From assembly GCA_965243285.1 (NCBI GenBank), contig OZ251537.1:186001-250000 (forward strand): a stretch of DNA of 64,000 nt. Direction: 5' to 3'. Position 1 is the stretch's first letter. Each line of letters opens with the position of its first letter. The notes under the pieces are model-generated. The model had not been told where the DNA came from and searched no databases. It saw only the letters and a program-made list of their open reading frames with translations. The stretch comes from JAHRAW01 sp965243285. Its GTDB lineage: Bacteria; Pseudomonadota; Gammaproteobacteria; Arenicellales; Poriferihabitantaceae. Shown here piece by piece: positions 8,272 through 19,249 of this stretch. The position numbers were made by a program, and so were the translations under genes.

Positions 8272-9948
8272 TTATGAGGCTTTCTTGGCGAGTTGCTCTT
8301 TGAGTTTGTCGCCGAGTTTCGCGCTTTCTAAGTTGACATCGTCGGCATATTCCTGCGCCGCCTCGCCGTCGACTTCGCTGTCGCGCACCTTGACGGATAG
8401 CGAAATGCGGCGCTCGTTGCGCTCGATGCTGGTGATTTTGGCTTCCACCTCGTCCCCGACGGAAAGCACCGAGCGGGCATCATCGACATGATCTCGGGAA
8501 ATTTCAGAAATACGCAAATAGCCGTCCACATTGGGCGCCAGCTCGACCACCGCGCCCCTGGGAAGCACTTCCCTGACCACGCCTTTGACCGCGCTGCCCT
8601 TGCCATGCTCGGCAATATAGGCCACGAACGGGTCTTCCATGGACTGCTTGAAGCCGAGGGAAATGCGCTCGCGCTCGGCATCCACGGCCAACACCACCAC
8701 GGTTATGCTATCGCCTTTTTTGTACTCGGTGATAACCTCCTCGCCGGAGCGCTCCCATGACAGGTCGGACAAGTGAACCAAACCGTCTATGTCGCCGTCG
8801 ACGCCGACAAAAATGCCGAAATCGGTAATCGAACGGATGTTGCCGGTGATGGCGTCGCCTTTTTTGTGCAAGGCGGCGAATGCTTCCCATGGGTTGAGCG
8901 TGCATTGCTTCATGCCAAGGGAAATTCGGCGCCGCGCGGCATCGATGCCGAGCACCATCACTTCCACTTCGTCGCCGAGTTGGCATACCTTGCCGGGATG
9001 TATGTTTTTGTTGGTCCAGTCCATTTCCGACAAATGCACCAGCCCCTCGATGCCATCTTCAATTTCGACGAAAGCGCCGTAATCGGTGATGTTGGTCACC
9101 TTGCCGAACAAGCGGGTTTGCGCCGGATAGCGCCGCGTGAGATTCAGCCACGGGTCATCGCCGAGTTGCTTCAGCCCGAGGGACACCCGGCACTGCTCGC
9201 GGTCGAATTTGAGCACCCGCGCCTTGATTTCGTCGCCCACATTCAGCACTTCGGACGGATGCTTGACGCGTTTCCACGCTAAATCGGTGATGTGCAGTAG
9301 CCCGTCTAAGCCGCCGAGATTGACGAAAGCGCCGTAATCGGTCAGATTTTTCACCACGCCCTCGACCACCATGCCTTCTTTTAGGGTGTCGAGCAGTTTT
9401 TCGCGCTCTTCGTTGAGTTTGGTTTCGACGATGGCGCGACGCGACACCACGATGTTGTTGCGCGGTTGGTCGATCTTGATGATTTTGAAGTCGAGCTCCC
9501 GCCCTTCGACGCAAATCGAATCCCGCACCGGCCACACATCCACCAACGAGCCCGGCAAAAAGGCGCGCAAGCCATTCACATCGACGCTGAAGCCGCCCTT
9601 GACCTTGCCGCTGATGACGCCGGAAATCACCGCCTCTTTTTCCTGCGCTTCGATTAAATCGGCCCAGGCGCGGCCACGCATGGCGCGCTCCCTCGACATG
9701 CGGGTGTTGCCGGCGCCGTCCTCGACCGCTTCTAAGGTCACCTCCACCTGGTCGCCGGCCTTGACGGTCAGCTCGCCGACGGCATTTTTGAATTCCGCCG
9801 CCGGAATTTCCGCATCCGACTTCAGGCCGGCGCTGACGATGACATAATCGTCATTCGCCTCCACCACATTGGCCATAATCAACTCGCCGGGACGCATGAT
9901 GACGCCGGCCAAACTCTCTTCCAGCAACGCCGCAAAACTTTCTGTCAT
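8272..9948 (-). CDS. rpsA: 30S ribosomal protein S1
   Basis: 558 residues, the gammaproteobacterial S1 length, starting MTESFAALLEESLAGVIMRPG. Six S1 (OB-fold) repeats are visible, with recurring cores such as VKNLTDYGAFVNLGGLDGLL, VTNITDYGAFVEIEDGIEGL and IRSITDFGIFVGVDGDIDGL. It binds mRNA on the small subunit during initiation. The ATG is at 9946-9948. The upstream gap (9949-10544) carries a 10-bp tandem repeat and a palindromic element, so the promoter must lie within or beyond these repeats. Confidence 0.97.
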   Translation of the reverse strand: MTESFAALLEESLAGVIMRPGELIMANVVEANDDYVIVSAGLKSDAEIPAAEFKNAVGELTVKAGDQVEVTLEAVEDGAGNTRMSRERAMRGRAWADLIEAQEKEAVISGVISGKVKGGFSVDVNGLRAFLPGSLVDVWPVRDSICVEGRELDFKIIKIDQPRNNIVVSRRAIVETKLNEEREKLLDTLKEGMVVEGVVKNLTDYGAFVNLGGLDGLLHITDLAWKRVKHPSEVLNVGDEIKARVLKFDREQCRVSLGLKQLGDDPWLNLTRRYPAQTRLFGKVTNITDYGAFVEIEDGIEGLVHLSEMDWTNKNIHPGKVCQLGDEVEVMVLGIDAARRRISLGMKQCTLNPWEAFAALHKKGDAITGNIRSITDFGIFVGVDGDIDGLVHLSDLSWERSGEEVITEYKKGDSITVVVLAVDAERERISLGFKQSMEDPFVAYIAEHGKGSAVKGVVREVLPRGAVVELAPNVDGYLRISEISRDHVDDARSVLSVGDEVEAKITSIERNERRISLSVKVRDSEVDGEAAQEYADDVNLESAKLGDKLKEQLAKKAS

Positions 9949-10110
9949 GGTTAATTAACGCCCATTGCGGCACCCGCATCGACCGCCATTAAAAATCATG
10001 CGCATGTTGCTGGCATGTTTTTTAAATAACGAAGGGGGAATCGCGCCAGTCGCCTCGGTTGAATTTCTCAGTTGATGTTCAAGCCATCGCGCTAAAAACG
10101 CTCGGCTCAC

Positions 10111-10170
10111 CAGGGTACAACGGGGTACAACGGGGTACAACGGGGTACAACGGGGTACAACGGGGTACAA
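10111..10170. repeat. 10-bp tandem repeat, 6 units, upstream of rpsA
   Basis: The decamer CGGGGTACAA is repeated six times (the first unit reads CAGGGTACAA) with no other change, 163-222 bases upstream of the rpsA ATG. On the rpsA strand it reads TTGTACCCCG. Perfect identity suggests recent slippage. The period equals about one helical turn. Confidence 0.95.
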
Positions 10171-10228
10171 AAAACACCCCTTAATGCATACATATATATG
10201 AGTGTATGTCTGCGTCGCACATATATAT

Positions 10229-10512
10229 GGGATTTATAGTTCTAAATCTGCAGTTCGATTGGCGTTTTTTTGATGTCAATGACTGATTTCGGGGGGTGCG
10301 TTTGATTTTTGGCTTTGGCTTTAAATCTTCAACTCACTGCCCAAATGAGGGGTTAGGTAGAAACCAAAAGCCAAAGCCAACATCAACATCAACATCAACA
10401 TCAACATCAACATCAACATCAAACGCCAACATCAACATCAAAAGCAGCCCATGAATCAGCCGCTGACTTCAAAAACTGCCAATCGAAATGCAGATTTAGG
10501 ACTATAAATTCC
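10229..10512. mobile_element. MITE-like palindromic element, copy 2
   Basis: The left end GGGATTTATAGTTCTAAATC, continuing TGCAGTTCGATTGGCGTTTT, is the inverse complement of the right-end block (AATCAGCCGCTGACTTC ... TGCAGATTTAGGACTATAAA). The terminal repeats are therefore about 70-80 bp, the longest in the window. The arms are TTTGGCTTTGGC on the left and a CATCAA array on the right. No double hairpin is present, only the core ACTCACTGCCCAAATGAGG, which recurs inverted near 43660. No flanking target duplication is visible. Confidence 0.7.
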
Positions 10513-10544
10513 AGCTCTATGTATGATTTTATCGGAGTTGGATG

Positions 10545-11243
10545 TTACGGCGCAGCCGGCGGTGAATTTCCATGAATTTTCGCAACTTGCGCTAAGGCCG
10601 CCGCGGTGGCTTCGGCGATGGACATATGGGTGGTGTCTAAGGCATAGGCATCATCGGCGCGGCGCAGGGGCGAGGCGGCGCGCGTGGAATCGCGACGGTC
10701 GCGTTGCTCAATCTCGGCTAACACTTCAGCCAAAACGGGCGCGATAGTACCATGCATGCCACGCGCGCTCAACTGCTTAACACGCCTGGCTGCGCGCGCC
10801 TGGGCGCTGGCGGTGAGGAAAATTTTGCACGCCGCCTGGGGGAAAACCACGCTGCCCATATCGCGCCCATCGGCCACCAGCCCCGGCGGCTGGGCGCAGC
10901 GCCGCTGGCGGATGAGCAGGGCGGCGCGCACCGCCGGCTGCGGCGCCAAGCGCGAGGCGCGGGTGCCGGCGCTTTCGGTGCGAATCTCTTGATCTACATT
11001 TTCATCGCGCAGAAAAACCGCGCCAGCACGAAAATCGATAGCCATATCTCGTGCCAGCGCCACCAACGCCACCTGGTCGTCCAACGCCACGCCGCCGCGC
11101 TGCGCCAACAGCCCCAAGGTGCGATACAACGCGCCGCTGTCTAAGTAATGCCAACCGAGCTGCGTGGCCACGGCCTGCGCGATAGTGCCCTTGCCGGAGC
11201 CGCCGGGGCCGTCGATGGCGAGCACCGGGATATTAGGCGACAC
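10545..11243 (-). CDS. cmk: Cytidylate kinase
   Basis: 232 residues with the P-loop GPGGSGKGTIAQAVA, YLDSGALYRTLGLLA and GRDMGSVVFPQAACKIFLTA, all characteristic of CMP kinase. RDRRDSTRAASPLRRADDA is the C-terminal substrate signature, and ALDTTHMSIAEA closes the fold. It phosphorylates CMP and dCMP in the cytosol. The start is GTG at 11241-11243, preceding SPNIPVLAIDGPGG. It sits between aroA and rpsA, its conserved place. Confidence 0.95.
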   Translation of the reverse strand: MSPNIPVLAIDGPGGSGKGTIAQAVATQLGWHYLDSGALYRTLGLLAQRGGVALDDQVALVALARDMAIDFRAGAVFLRDENVDQEIRTESAGTRASRLAPQPAVRAALLIRQRRCAQPPGLVADGRDMGSVVFPQAACKIFLTASAQARAARRVKQLSARGMHGTIAPVLAEVLAEIEQRDRRDSTRAASPLRRADDAYALDTTHMSIAEATAAALAQVAKIHGNSPPAAP

Positions 11244-11362
11244 CGGCGGCGACCTTCGCGAAAGTGATGGCCATCATAAAAAGTGGCGCGAGTGGCGCAG
11301 CCGACGCTCGGCGGCGCTGGCCATGGCGGCCGGTGGGCTAATTAACATGTGTCGCGCGGCAG

Positions 11363-12877
11363 TCATGCGGCCGCGTCGACCGCGTCTAATTCCGTGATGG
11401 TAAGCCCGGCGGCGCGCCCGACGCGGCAAAAACCGGGGAAGGAAGTGGCGATGTTGTCGCAGTGGCCGACTTCCACCGCATCGGCCGCCACCGCCCCGGC
11501 GATGGCGAAGGCCATGGCGATGCGATGGTCGGCGCGGCTGTCCACGCGTCCGCCTTGGAGGCCGTACCCAGACGCGGCGGCGCCTGCGGTACCGCGAATA
11601 AGCAGCCCGTCGGGGTGCTCGGATACGCCCACGCCGAGGGCTTCGAGGCCGGCGACGGTGGCGCTGATGCGGTCGCTTTCTTTGACGCGCAATTCCGCGG
11701 CGCCGCGTATTTCGGTGTCGCCCTGGGCGCACGCGGCGGCGATGGCGATGGCGGGAATCTCATCGATGGCCGAGGCGATGTCGGCGGCGTCGATGCGGCA
11801 ACCGCGCAGGGCGGCGGCGCGCACGCGTAAATCCGCCACTGGCTCGCCGGCGGCGGCGCGGCGATTTAGCACCTCGATGCGCGCTCCCATGCGCTCGAGG
11901 ATGGCTAACACGCCATGGCGGGTGGGGTTTATGCCGACATTTTTCACAAGCACATCGCTGCCGGGGATTATCGACGCGGCCACCAGAAAAAACGCCGCCG
12001 AGGATAAATCCGCCGGCACGCAGATATCGAAGGGGCGCAATTCCCCAGCGCGCACGCCGATAACGCCATCAGCCGCGCCATCATCGGTGAGCATGCGACC
12101 GCTGTGGCGCAGCATGCGCTCGGTGTGATCGCGAGTGGGCGCCGGCTCGGCCACCGAGGTGACGCCTTCGGCATACAGCCCGGCCAGCAGCAGGCAGGAT
12201 TTGACTTGGGCGCTGGCCACCGGCATGGGGTAGTGAATTCCGCGCAAGCCAGCGGATGGCGAAATACGCAGCGGCGGGCGCTCGCCATCGGCTTCGATGA
12301 CGGCGCCTAAACGCCTAAGCGGCTCGATGATGCGCCCCATGGGGCGGGCGCTCAACGATGCATCGCCGCCCAACTCCGAGGCGAAGCGCTGGCCGCACAA
12401 CACCCCGGCCAGCAGGCGCAACGCGGTGCCGGAATTGCCGAGGTGCAAGGCCGCCGGCGACGGCCGCAACCCATGTAAACCGACGCCGTGAATGTGGTAG
12501 TCGGCGCCGCCGGCATGGGGTTTTGCGGCCTGGGTATGGCCTACATATATATGTTCATGTTCATTGCCAGCCGATTTTTTTTTGGTATGTACATCTGCGG
12601 CTTGGGTTTTTTCGTCCTGGGGATGTTCATGTTCATCTCCATGCTCATATATATGCGCATTGCCGCTGTTTTCGCGGTGGATTTTTTCGATGCGCACGCC
12701 CATGTACCGAAAGGCCGCCATGAGCACTTGCACATCCTCGCCCGGCAATAGATTCCGCGCCCGGCTGCGACCGCTGGCGAGGGCGCCGAGAATGACGGCG
12801 CGATGCGAGATGGATTTGTCGGCCGCGACTTCGATGACGCCGCGCAAGGGGCCGCTCGGCGACACGCGCAATTTCAT
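11363..12877 (-). CDS. aroA: 3-phosphoshikimate 1-carboxyvinyltransferase with a His-rich insertion
   Basis: EPSP synthase of the shikimate pathway. It starts MKLRVSPSGPLRGVIEVAAD with KSISHRAVILGALASG for phosphate binding, LHLGNSGTALRLLAG, SQVKSCLLLAG-like substrate loop (ASAQVKSCLLLAGLYAEG) and KESDRISATVAGL. At 504 residues it is about 65-70 longer than usual. The excess is one block at about residues 66-128, rich in His, Glu and Lys (for example HIYEHGDEHEHPQDEK and NEHEHIYVGH), between MGVRIEK and HGVGLHGL. It is encoded by simple repeats such as TTCATGTTCAT and ACATATATATG. Catalytic motifs on both sides are intact, so the enzyme is probably functional. The ATG is at 12875-12877. Confidence 0.93.
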   Translation of the reverse strand: MKLRVSPSGPLRGVIEVAADKSISHRAVILGALASGRSRARNLLPGEDVQVLMAAFRYMGVRIEKIHRENSGNAHIYEHGDEHEHPQDEKTQAADVHTKKKSAGNEHEHIYVGHTQAAKPHAGGADYHIHGVGLHGLRPSPAALHLGNSGTALRLLAGVLCGQRFASELGGDASLSARPMGRIIEPLRRLGAVIEADGERPPLRISPSAGLRGIHYPMPVASAQVKSCLLLAGLYAEGVTSVAEPAPTRDHTERMLRHSGRMLTDDGAADGVIGVRAGELRPFDICVPADLSSAAFFLVAASIIPGSDVLVKNVGINPTRHGVLAILERMGARIEVLNRRAAAGEPVADLRVRAAALRGCRIDAADIASAIDEIPAIAIAAACAQGDTEIRGAAELRVKESDRISATVAGLEALGVGVSEHPDGLLIRGTAGAAASGYGLQGGRVDSRADHRIAMAFAIAGAVAADAVEVGHCDNIATSFPGFCRVGRAAGLTITELDAVDAAA

Positions 12878-12902
12878 GGTTGCAACTTCATGGGGCTAAA
12901 TC

Positions 12903-13255
12903 TCATCGACGAAATCTTATCGACGCAATCCCATCGACGCAATCCATCGACGCAATCCATCGACGCAATCCATCGACGCAATCCATCGACGCAATCCATC
13001 GACGCAATCCATCGACGCAATCCATCGACGCAATCCATCGACGCAATCCATCGACGCAATCCATCGACGCAATCCATCGACGCAATCCCATCGACGCAAT
13101 CCCATCGACGCAATCCATCGACGCAATCCATCGCGGCAACCTCGTAGTCCGCCATCTCATCGGTGCAATCTCATCGGTGCAATCTTATCGACGCAATCCA
13201 TAGACGAAATCCTCCGGCGCAATCCATCGACGCAATCCATCGACGCAACCTCATG
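12903..13255. repeat. 13-bp minisatellite between aroA and tyrA
   Basis: A tandem array of CATCGACGCAATC, about 25 units. The central part is perfect, with occasional 14-bp units that have an extra C. The right flank carries degenerate units such as CATCGGTGCAATC. It fills the whole aroA-tyrA gap. Because 13 is not a multiple of 3, long open frames arise on both strands with a 13-residue period; these are by-products and not genes. There are no unique spacers, so this is not a CRISPR array. Confidence 0.95.
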
Positions 13256-13265
13256 GTCTGCCATC

Positions 13266-14156
13266 TCATCGGCGGCGCTCCTCCACGCGGGCGCGGGCTT
13301 TTTTGGCGGCCACGAACAGGTCTTCTAAGGCATCGCCGTCGGCGTTTTTGATCAACTGGGCGATGCCCTCTAAGCGCTGCGTGAAGCCATCGATATGGGC
13401 CAGGATTTGCGCGCCGTTCATCAGGCAAATGTCGCGCCACATTTCCGTATCGCTCGATGCGATGCGGGTGAAATCGTAAAACCCGCCGGCCGCCATGGCG
13501 TAGCAATTCGCGGCATCTTCATCGGCGGCGAAAAAATCCACCATGGCGTACGCCAGCACATGCGGCAGATGGCTGGTGACCGAAAGCACGCGGTCGTGGG
13601 TTTGGGCCGACATGAGGATGGCGCGGCCGCCGACCGCGCTCCACATGCGCTGCGCGGTGGCGAGGGCGTCGGCGGCGGTGTCGGCGTTAGGGGTCAGCAC
13701 CACATTGTGGTTTTCGAATAACTCGGCAGCGGCGGCGGCGGCCCCGGAATGCTCCTTTCCGGCCACCGGGTGGCAAGGCACGAAGCGGCGGATTTTCGGC
13801 CCCAGCGCGGCCGCGGCCGCCGCCATGACGCCGACCTTGACGCTGCCCACATCGAGCACCGTTTTATGCGCATCTATGGCTGGGGCGATGGCGGTTAGCA
13901 CGCCTTCGAGGGCGTTTACCGGAGTCGCCAGCACGGTGATGTCGGCGGCGGCGACGGCGACGGCGGGGTCGTCGGCGATGGCATCGATGGCGCCCAGGGT
14001 CTGCGCTTGGCGCAAATTAGCGCGGCTGCGCCCGACGCCGATGACTCGGCCGACCCTATTGCGGCGTTTTAGCGCCAGTGCCACCGAGCCGCCGATCAAC
14101 CCGACGCCGATGACCGCCAGGGTTCGCACATGGAAGGGCGCCGGCTGGTTTTCCAT
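13266..14156 (-). CDS. tyrA: Prephenate dehydrogenase (TyrA family)
   Basis: About 296 residues: VRTLAVIGVGLIGGSVALAL is the NAD-binding loop, VLDVGSVKVGVM and FVPCHPVAGKEHSGA carry the substrate site, and SVTSHLPHVLAYAM with the conserved His continues the dehydrogenase domain. It makes hydroxyphenylpyruvate (or arogenate to tyrosine) in tyrosine synthesis. No chorismate mutase domain is attached; that is in pheA. The ATG at 14154-14156 is preferred over an adjacent TTG. A palindromic element starts 22 bases upstream of the start codon, so the element must influence or carry the 5' region. Confidence 0.93.
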   Translation of the reverse strand: MENQPAPFHVRTLAVIGVGLIGGSVALALKRRNRVGRVIGVGRSRANLRQAQTLGAIDAIADDPAVAVAAADITVLATPVNALEGVLTAIAPAIDAHKTVLDVGSVKVGVMAAAAAALGPKIRRFVPCHPVAGKEHSGAAAAAAELFENHNVVLTPNADTAADALATAQRMWSAVGGRAILMSAQTHDRVLSVTSHLPHVLAYAMVDFFAADEDAANCYAMAAGGFYDFTRIASSDTEMWRDICLMNGAQILAHIDGFTQRLEGIAQLIKNADGDALEDLFVAAKKARARVEERRR

Positions 14157-14177
14157 CAATTTAAGTCCATTAATTTA

Positions 14178-14474
14178 GGGATTTATATATTTAAATCTGC
14201 ACGGTGGGGTTGGTTTTGGGTTTGGGTTTGGGTTTGGCGCTTGTATTTATTCTGTAAATTTTTCACCTCAAAACTCACAAAAGGGGGTGAAAAGCCAACG
14301 CTAAAAGCCAACGCTAAAAGCTAACGCTAAAAGCCAAAGCTAAAAGCCAAAGATAAAAGCCAAAGCTAAAAGCTAAAAGCCAAAGCTAAAAACAAAAATT
14401 AAACGCAGCCCCTAAATCAGCCGATGACCTCAATAAAACGCCAATCGAACTGCAGATTTAGGACTATAAATCCC
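14178..14474. mobile_element. MITE-like palindromic element, copy 3, with 8-bp target duplication
   Basis: The left end GGGATTTATATATTTAAATC and the inverted right end GGGATTTATAGTCCTAAATC are flanked by perfect direct repeats TTAATTTA at 14170-14177 and 14475-14482. The left arm is GGTTTGG-type and the right arm is AAAAGCCAACGCT / AAAGCTAAAAGCC repeats. A weak central hairpin (CACCTCAAAAC... GGGGGTG) replaces the double hairpin seen elsewhere. It lies between pheA and tyrA. Confidence 0.8.
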
Positions 14475-14528
14475 TTAATTTACATGCCATCACTTTAATA
14501 CCCTCAATTAATGCAAGCCATGCAGCGC

Positions 14529-15623
14529 TCATCGCGCCGCCGGATAGGAGCCGAGATATTTATATAAACCGGCTTCGGCTTTGAGTTCCGCTAAGGCGGC
14601 GGCAATTTTCTCATCGGCGCTGTGGCCGGCGATATCGACGAAAAAAACATACTCCCACAGGCTGATTTTGGACGGGCGGGATTCGATTTTGGTCATGTCC
14701 ACGCCGTGGTCGAGCAACGGTTTCAGCAGGTGAAACAGCGCCCCGGGGCGGTGTCGGCACGATAGCAACAGGCTGGTTTTATCATCGCCGCTGGGGCCGG
14801 CCGGGCGGTTGGAAAACACTAAAAAGCGCGTGGCGTTGCCGGGCTCGTCCTCAATATGGGTGGCCAAGCGCGTCAATTGGTAGCGCTGCGCGGCGCCTTC
14901 GCCGGCGATGGCGGCGGCGCTGGGGTCATCGCGCGCTAAGGCGGCGGCCTCGGCGTTGCTGCTGGCGCCCACTTGCTCGATGCCCGGCAAGTGGCTATCG
15001 AGCCAGCGCTTGCATTGCGCCAGGGCTTGGGGGTGGGCGATGACGCGCGCCACGGCCGCCATGCCGCCGCCGCCGAGCAGATTGTGGCGGATGCGCAGGT
15101 TGATTTCGCCACACGCCAACAGCGAGGTGGTGGTCAGGCGGTCTAAGGTGTCGCCGACGCCGCCTTCGGTGGAATTTTCCACCGGCGCCACGGCAAAATC
15201 GGTCTGCCCGGTTTCCGCGGCGCGAAAAATATCGTCGATGGCGGCGTGCGGCACGAGTTTGATCGAACTGCCAAAATGCCGCCGCGCCGCGGCTTCGCAG
15301 TAGGTGCCGAAGGGCCCGAGGATGGCGGCCGACAACTCGGCCTCGGCGCCGCGCGTGATGGACATGATCTCGCGAAACAGCACTTCCACCGCGGCTTCGG
15401 TCAACGCCCGGTCGGGCTGCTCACGGTTCAGCGCCTGCAGCCGTTTCAGCACCTGCGCCTCGCGCTCCGGCCGATAAAACGCCGGCTCGTCCAACGCCGC
15501 CTTAATCTCGCCAATGCGCTGCGCCGCCGCAACCCGCTGGCGCATCAACGCCAGCAATTGCGCGTCTATCGCGTCGATGCTATCGCGATGGGTACGCAGT
15601 TTGGATTCGGGGTCGGTGGGCAT
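14529..15623 (-). CDS. pheA: Chorismate mutase / prephenate dehydratase (P-protein)
   Basis: 364 residues. An N-terminal AroQ chorismate mutase helix bundle (THRDSIDAIDAQLLALMRQR, KAALDEPAFYRPEREAQVL) is followed by the prephenate dehydratase domain (AILGPFGTYCEAAARRHFG, DFAVAPVENSTEGGVGDTLD with the catalytic Thr-Glu). The C-terminal ACT domain has GALFHLLKPLLDHGVDMTKIE then SRPS, the phenylalanine-feedback motif. It makes phenylpyruvate. No serC or hisC gene separates it from gyrA, unlike many relatives. The ATG is at 15621-15623. Confidence 0.95.
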   Translation of the reverse strand: MPTDPESKLRTHRDSIDAIDAQLLALMRQRVAAAQRIGEIKAALDEPAFYRPEREAQVLKRLQALNREQPDRALTEAAVEVLFREIMSITRGAEAELSAAILGPFGTYCEAAARRHFGSSIKLVPHAAIDDIFRAAETGQTDFAVAPVENSTEGGVGDTLDRLTTTSLLACGEINLRIRHNLLGGGGMAAVARVIAHPQALAQCKRWLDSHLPGIEQVGASSNAEAAALARDDPSAAAIAGEGAAQRYQLTRLATHIEDEPGNATRFLVFSNRPAGPSGDDKTSLLLSCRHRPGALFHLLKPLLDHGVDMTKIESRPSKISLWEYVFFVDIAGHSADEKIAAALAELKAEAGLYKYLGSYPAAR

Positions 15624-15635
15624 GGGGTTTGGGGC

Positions 15636-15930
15636 TTGGTTGGATTGGTTGGGTTTTTGGCTTTTGGCTTTTGCTTTGGCTTTTGGCTTTCGGCTTTTGG
15701 TTTTTGATTTTGATTTTGGCTTTGGCTTTTGCTTTGGCTTTTGGCTTTAGCCACGGCAAAATCTACCCAACAACCCCCACCAAAGCAGCCAACGCCTATC
15801 GGCGCGGCTCTGCTTTGACTCCCCCCAGATGAAGCACGGGGGGGGGGAGTAAAACGTTAAAAGCCAAAAGACCAACATCAACATCAAAAATTACATCAAC
15901 ATCAAAAATTACATCAACATCAAAAATTAC
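15636..15930. repeat. Palindromic simple-repeat element with inverted double hairpin
   Basis: The left arm (15650-15750) is built of TTTTGGC and TTTTGAT units. The centre at 15774-15850 is a double hairpin in inverse orientation: CCCCCACCAAAGCAG ... CTGCTTTGACTCCCCCC ... GGGGGGAGT. The right arm is AAAAGCC followed by three units of ACATCAACATCAAAAATT. No terminal GGGATTTATA repeat is visible, so this copy is truncated or never had ends. It occupies the gyrA-pheA gap. Confidence 0.7.
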
Positions 15931-15934
15931 AGTG

Positions 15935-18826
<2,892 letters not shown>

Positions 18827-19082
18827 GGCGCGGTGCTTATGGCGCGGCGATTTTGAAGCGGACGGGGCTGGCGGCGAGCAGTTTTTAGCGGCTAGTTGGC
18901 GACTGATTAACGGCTAATTAGCGGCTAGCCATGGGTGCATGGGCGGCTAGTCGAAGGGGGCTTTGTGATACCCGAATCACCGCTCGATTTTAGCATGATC
19001 CGATGCTCGAACGCCGCTTGGGTGTGGCGCGTCGGGGCGTGAAAAACCTATAATGCAGGCCCAACCATCGCCCCAAAAAAAA

Positions 19083-19194
19083 GGAGGTTTACCTACCTCA
19101 ATGTGCAAGCTGTGGTTGGGTTGAGGTTGATGTTGAGGTTGAGGTTGGGGTAGATAAACCAAACTCACCTTATAGATTTAGGTATATAACCTCC
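19083..19194. repeat. Short palindromic element, second end-subtype
   Basis: The left end GGAGGTTTACCTACC and the inverted right end GGAGGTTATATACCTAAATC bound a TTGAGG/TTGATG repeat. The right-end block AAACCAAACTCACCTTATAG is shared, with a few changes, with 30446-30465 upstream of the glycosyltransferase island, so it defines a second subtype of the same family. It lies in the 423-base gap between divergent gyrA and trxB, which otherwise holds a candidate -10 hexamer TATAAT at 19049-19054 without a good -35. Confidence 0.5.
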
Positions 19195-19249
19195 ATTTAG
19201 TTATAACCCCCAAAAAGCACCCACTTAGAACCGCCACCCGGCTTAATTC

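Noticed and set aside
9955..10170. 71-residue minus-strand frame upstream of rpsA
   Set aside because: Most of it is the 10-bp repeat (YPVVPRCTPL pattern) and it has no homology signal.
12803..13203. Long repetitive frames on both strands (for example residues IDAIHRRNPSTQS repeated)
   Set aside because: They come from a 13-bp tandem repeat that stays open in all frames; no ribosome site or domain.
12903..13255. Possible CRISPR array
   Set aside because: Units are contiguous 13-mers with no unique spacers and there are no cas genes in the window.
19049..19054. TATAAT as a confident promoter for trxB
   Set aside because: No acceptable -35 hexamer at 16-18 bases and the start codon is about 200 bases away; mentioned only as a candidate.
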